A stretch of 64,000 nt of DNA, from positions 1 to 64,000 of the forward strand of contig NZ_JYIX01000025.1 of assembly GCF_000956505.1 (NCBI RefSeq), in the 5' to 3' direction. Numbering within the stretch: the stretch's first letter is position 1; every line of letters starts with the position of its first letter. Source of the stretch: Microbacterium azadirachtae (GTDB lineage Bacteria > Actinomycetota > Actinomycetes > Actinomycetales > Microbacteriaceae). The notes under the pieces are model-generated. The model saw only the letters and a list, made by a program, of their open reading frames with translations. It did no database searches and had not been told where the DNA came from. Position numbers and translations under genes: made by a program. Shown piece by piece: positions 62,931 through 64,000 of this stretch.

Positions 62931-63977
62931 TCAGACGGGCCGCACCGGACCGGTCGAGCCGCGGATCACGAGCTCGGTCTCGAGCGACGCCGCCTCGATC
63001 GCCGCGGCGTCGTCCGGCTCGACGGCCCCCGCGAGCTCGAGCGCCCTGCGCACCGCGAATCCTCCCGCCGCCGCCAGCGGCGAGCGCACGGTGGTCAGCG
63101 CGGGCGAGGTGAAATCGGACCCGAAGATGTCGTCGAACCCGAGGATGCTGAACGTTCCGGGCACGGCGACGCCGTGCTCCGCGGCCGCGCGGAGCAGCCC
63201 GATCGCCATGATGTCGTTGTACGCGATCACCGCGGTCGCCCGCGAGGCGATGACGCGCGGCAGGGCTCCGCGGCCACCGTCGATCGTCGGATCGGTCGGC
63301 CCGATCGAGGAGATCGTCATGCCGCGACTCTCGGCGCCGGCCTTCAGCGCCTCCCCCCGGCGACGACTCATCCAGGAATCGGCGGGCCCCGCGAGGAACA
63401 CGAGCGCCGTGTGCCCCAGCAGTTCGAGGTGCGCGAGCGCCTGGTCGATCCCCGGCTCGAGGTCGGGGGTCACGGTCGAAACTCCCACGATCTCGCGGTT
63501 CAGCACGACCAGGGGCTTCGTCTCGGCGAGTTCCCGGATCTGATCGTCGGCCAGACGGGTCGTGCCGAGCACGAGGGCGTCGACAGCGGGCAGGATCCGC
63601 TCGGCCGAGCGCGCCTCGCGCTCCCCCGACTCCTGCGACTCCGCGATCACGAGCGTGTAGCCGAACTCCCCCGCCGCGTGCTCCGCCCCGCGCACGATGC
63701 CGAAGATCACCGGGTTCGTGATGTCGGCGATCAGCAGGCCGAGAGTCTTCGTGCGACCGGTCGGCAGCGCCCTCGCCATCGGATTCGTGCGGTACTTGAG
63801 CTGCGCGGCGGCCTCACGGATCCTCGCCTCGGTCTGCGCGTTGACGCGCCCCGGTTGCGTGAGCGCACGCGACACCGTGGACGGGTTCACGCCGGCGAGC
63901 TTCGCCACGTCGTAGATCGTGGCGGCCGAGCGGGTTCGGGATCGCGTCGGCCGGGGATCCGCTGCGTCAGCTGCCAC
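62931..63977 (-). CDS. LacI-family regulator of the sugar-acid operon
   Basis: A 348-residue repressor. [20 protein letters not shown] is the recognition helix-turn-helix, with hinge [40 protein letters not shown] and [20 protein letters not shown] mark the ligand core. Start chosen as the GTG 7 nt after AAGGAG; a slightly longer form starting at 63983 is possible. The operator at 62837 lies between it and the dehydratase. Confidence 0.93.
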   Translation of the reverse strand: MAADAADPRPTRSRTRSAATIYDVAKLAGVNPSTVSRALTQPGRVNAQTEARIREAAAQLKYRTNPMARALPTGRTKTLGLLIADITNPVIFGIVRGAEHAAGEFGYTLVIAESQESGEREARSAERILPAVDALVLGTTRLADDQIRELAETKPLVVLNREIVGVSTVTPDLEPGIDQALAHLELLGHTALVFLAGPADSWMSRRRGEALKAGAESRGMTISSIGPTDPTIDGGRGALPRVIASRATAVIAYNDIMAIGLLRAAAEHGVAVPGTFSILGFDDIFGSDFTSPALTTVRSPLAAAGGFAVRRALELAGAVEPDDAAAIEAASLETELVIRGSTGPVRPV

Positions 63978-64000
63978 GAGCACACTCCTTCAGGATTCGC

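Overview
The window is about 70% G+C, its genes are packed in short operons with frequent ATGA/GTGA overlaps, and GTG starts and TAnnnT-type -10 boxes are common. Together with a two-domain prephenate dehydratase, DUF222/HNH, LytR-CpsA-Psr and actinobacterial-type regulators, this points to a high-GC actinobacterium, most likely Microbacteriaceae (Microbacterium-like). That placement is inferred from gene content and base composition, not from a database search.

Layout. 1-9 kb is housekeeping: cytochrome bd oxidase (cydAB) behind a regulator with a four-cysteine C-terminus, molybdenum cofactor genes (moeA, mobA, a small DUF6457-type protein), radA, an SseB-like protein, a membrane-anchored secreted protein and a short ArgA-type acetyltransferase. 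8.9-15.1 kb is one leftward operon: an Fe3+-type ABC importer (fused permease, lipoprotein, ATPase), an ACMSD-family amidohydrolase, a 103-residue protein of unknown function and an unusual Rieske protein. 15.3-23.0 kb holds an aminotransferase, a GntR/FadR regulator, an M20 hydrolase, a ThDP enzyme, a PucR regulator and an aldehyde dehydrogenase. 23.1-32.6 kb is an aromatic ring-cleavage island: two flavin hydroxylases, a LigB-type extradiol dioxygenase, a LigJ-type hydratase, three consecutive RraA/LigK-type proteins and a second aldehyde dehydrogenase. 32.9-49.8 kb is mostly core or hypothetical: clpC, a two-membrane-protein plus XRE operon, YbjQ, DUF222-HNH, LCP, secreted proteins, a glyoxalase, a dicarboxylate carrier, a MazEF pair, a Na+/H+ antiporter and a phosphoribosyltransferase. 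50-64 kb holds an LLM oxidoreductase, a LacI-controlled fructose-type ABC/fructokinase operon, pheA, pgm, and a LacI, D-mannonate dehydratase, gluconokinase operon.

How it works together. Two catabolic modules appear to be interleaved and separately controlled. Four promoters (importer operon, ring-cleavage operon, the second flavin hydroxylase, the aldehyde dehydrogenase) share a dyad around GACAC-GTGTC, with its centre 65-68 bp upstream of the -10 centre. This is a geometry expected of an activator and it ties uptake to ring cleavage. The intervening module has a different signature: AT-rich sites containing ATGAATATA (or one mismatch) in each of its four control regions, which suggests the GntR regulator encoded there. 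The ring-cleavage enzymes fit a gallate-type route (dioxygenase, oxalomesaconate hydratase, carboxyhydroxyoxoadipate aldolase), because no LigC dehydrogenase is present. The true substrate is unknown.

There are also two families of dispersed intergenic repeats: a 22-bp three-copy tandem with a terminal inverted copy (two loci), and a hairpin-forming repeat carrying TTTCGTCTCG and CTCGCTCAACGA (five loci). No tRNA, rRNA, insertion sequence, prophage or CRISPR array was seen.
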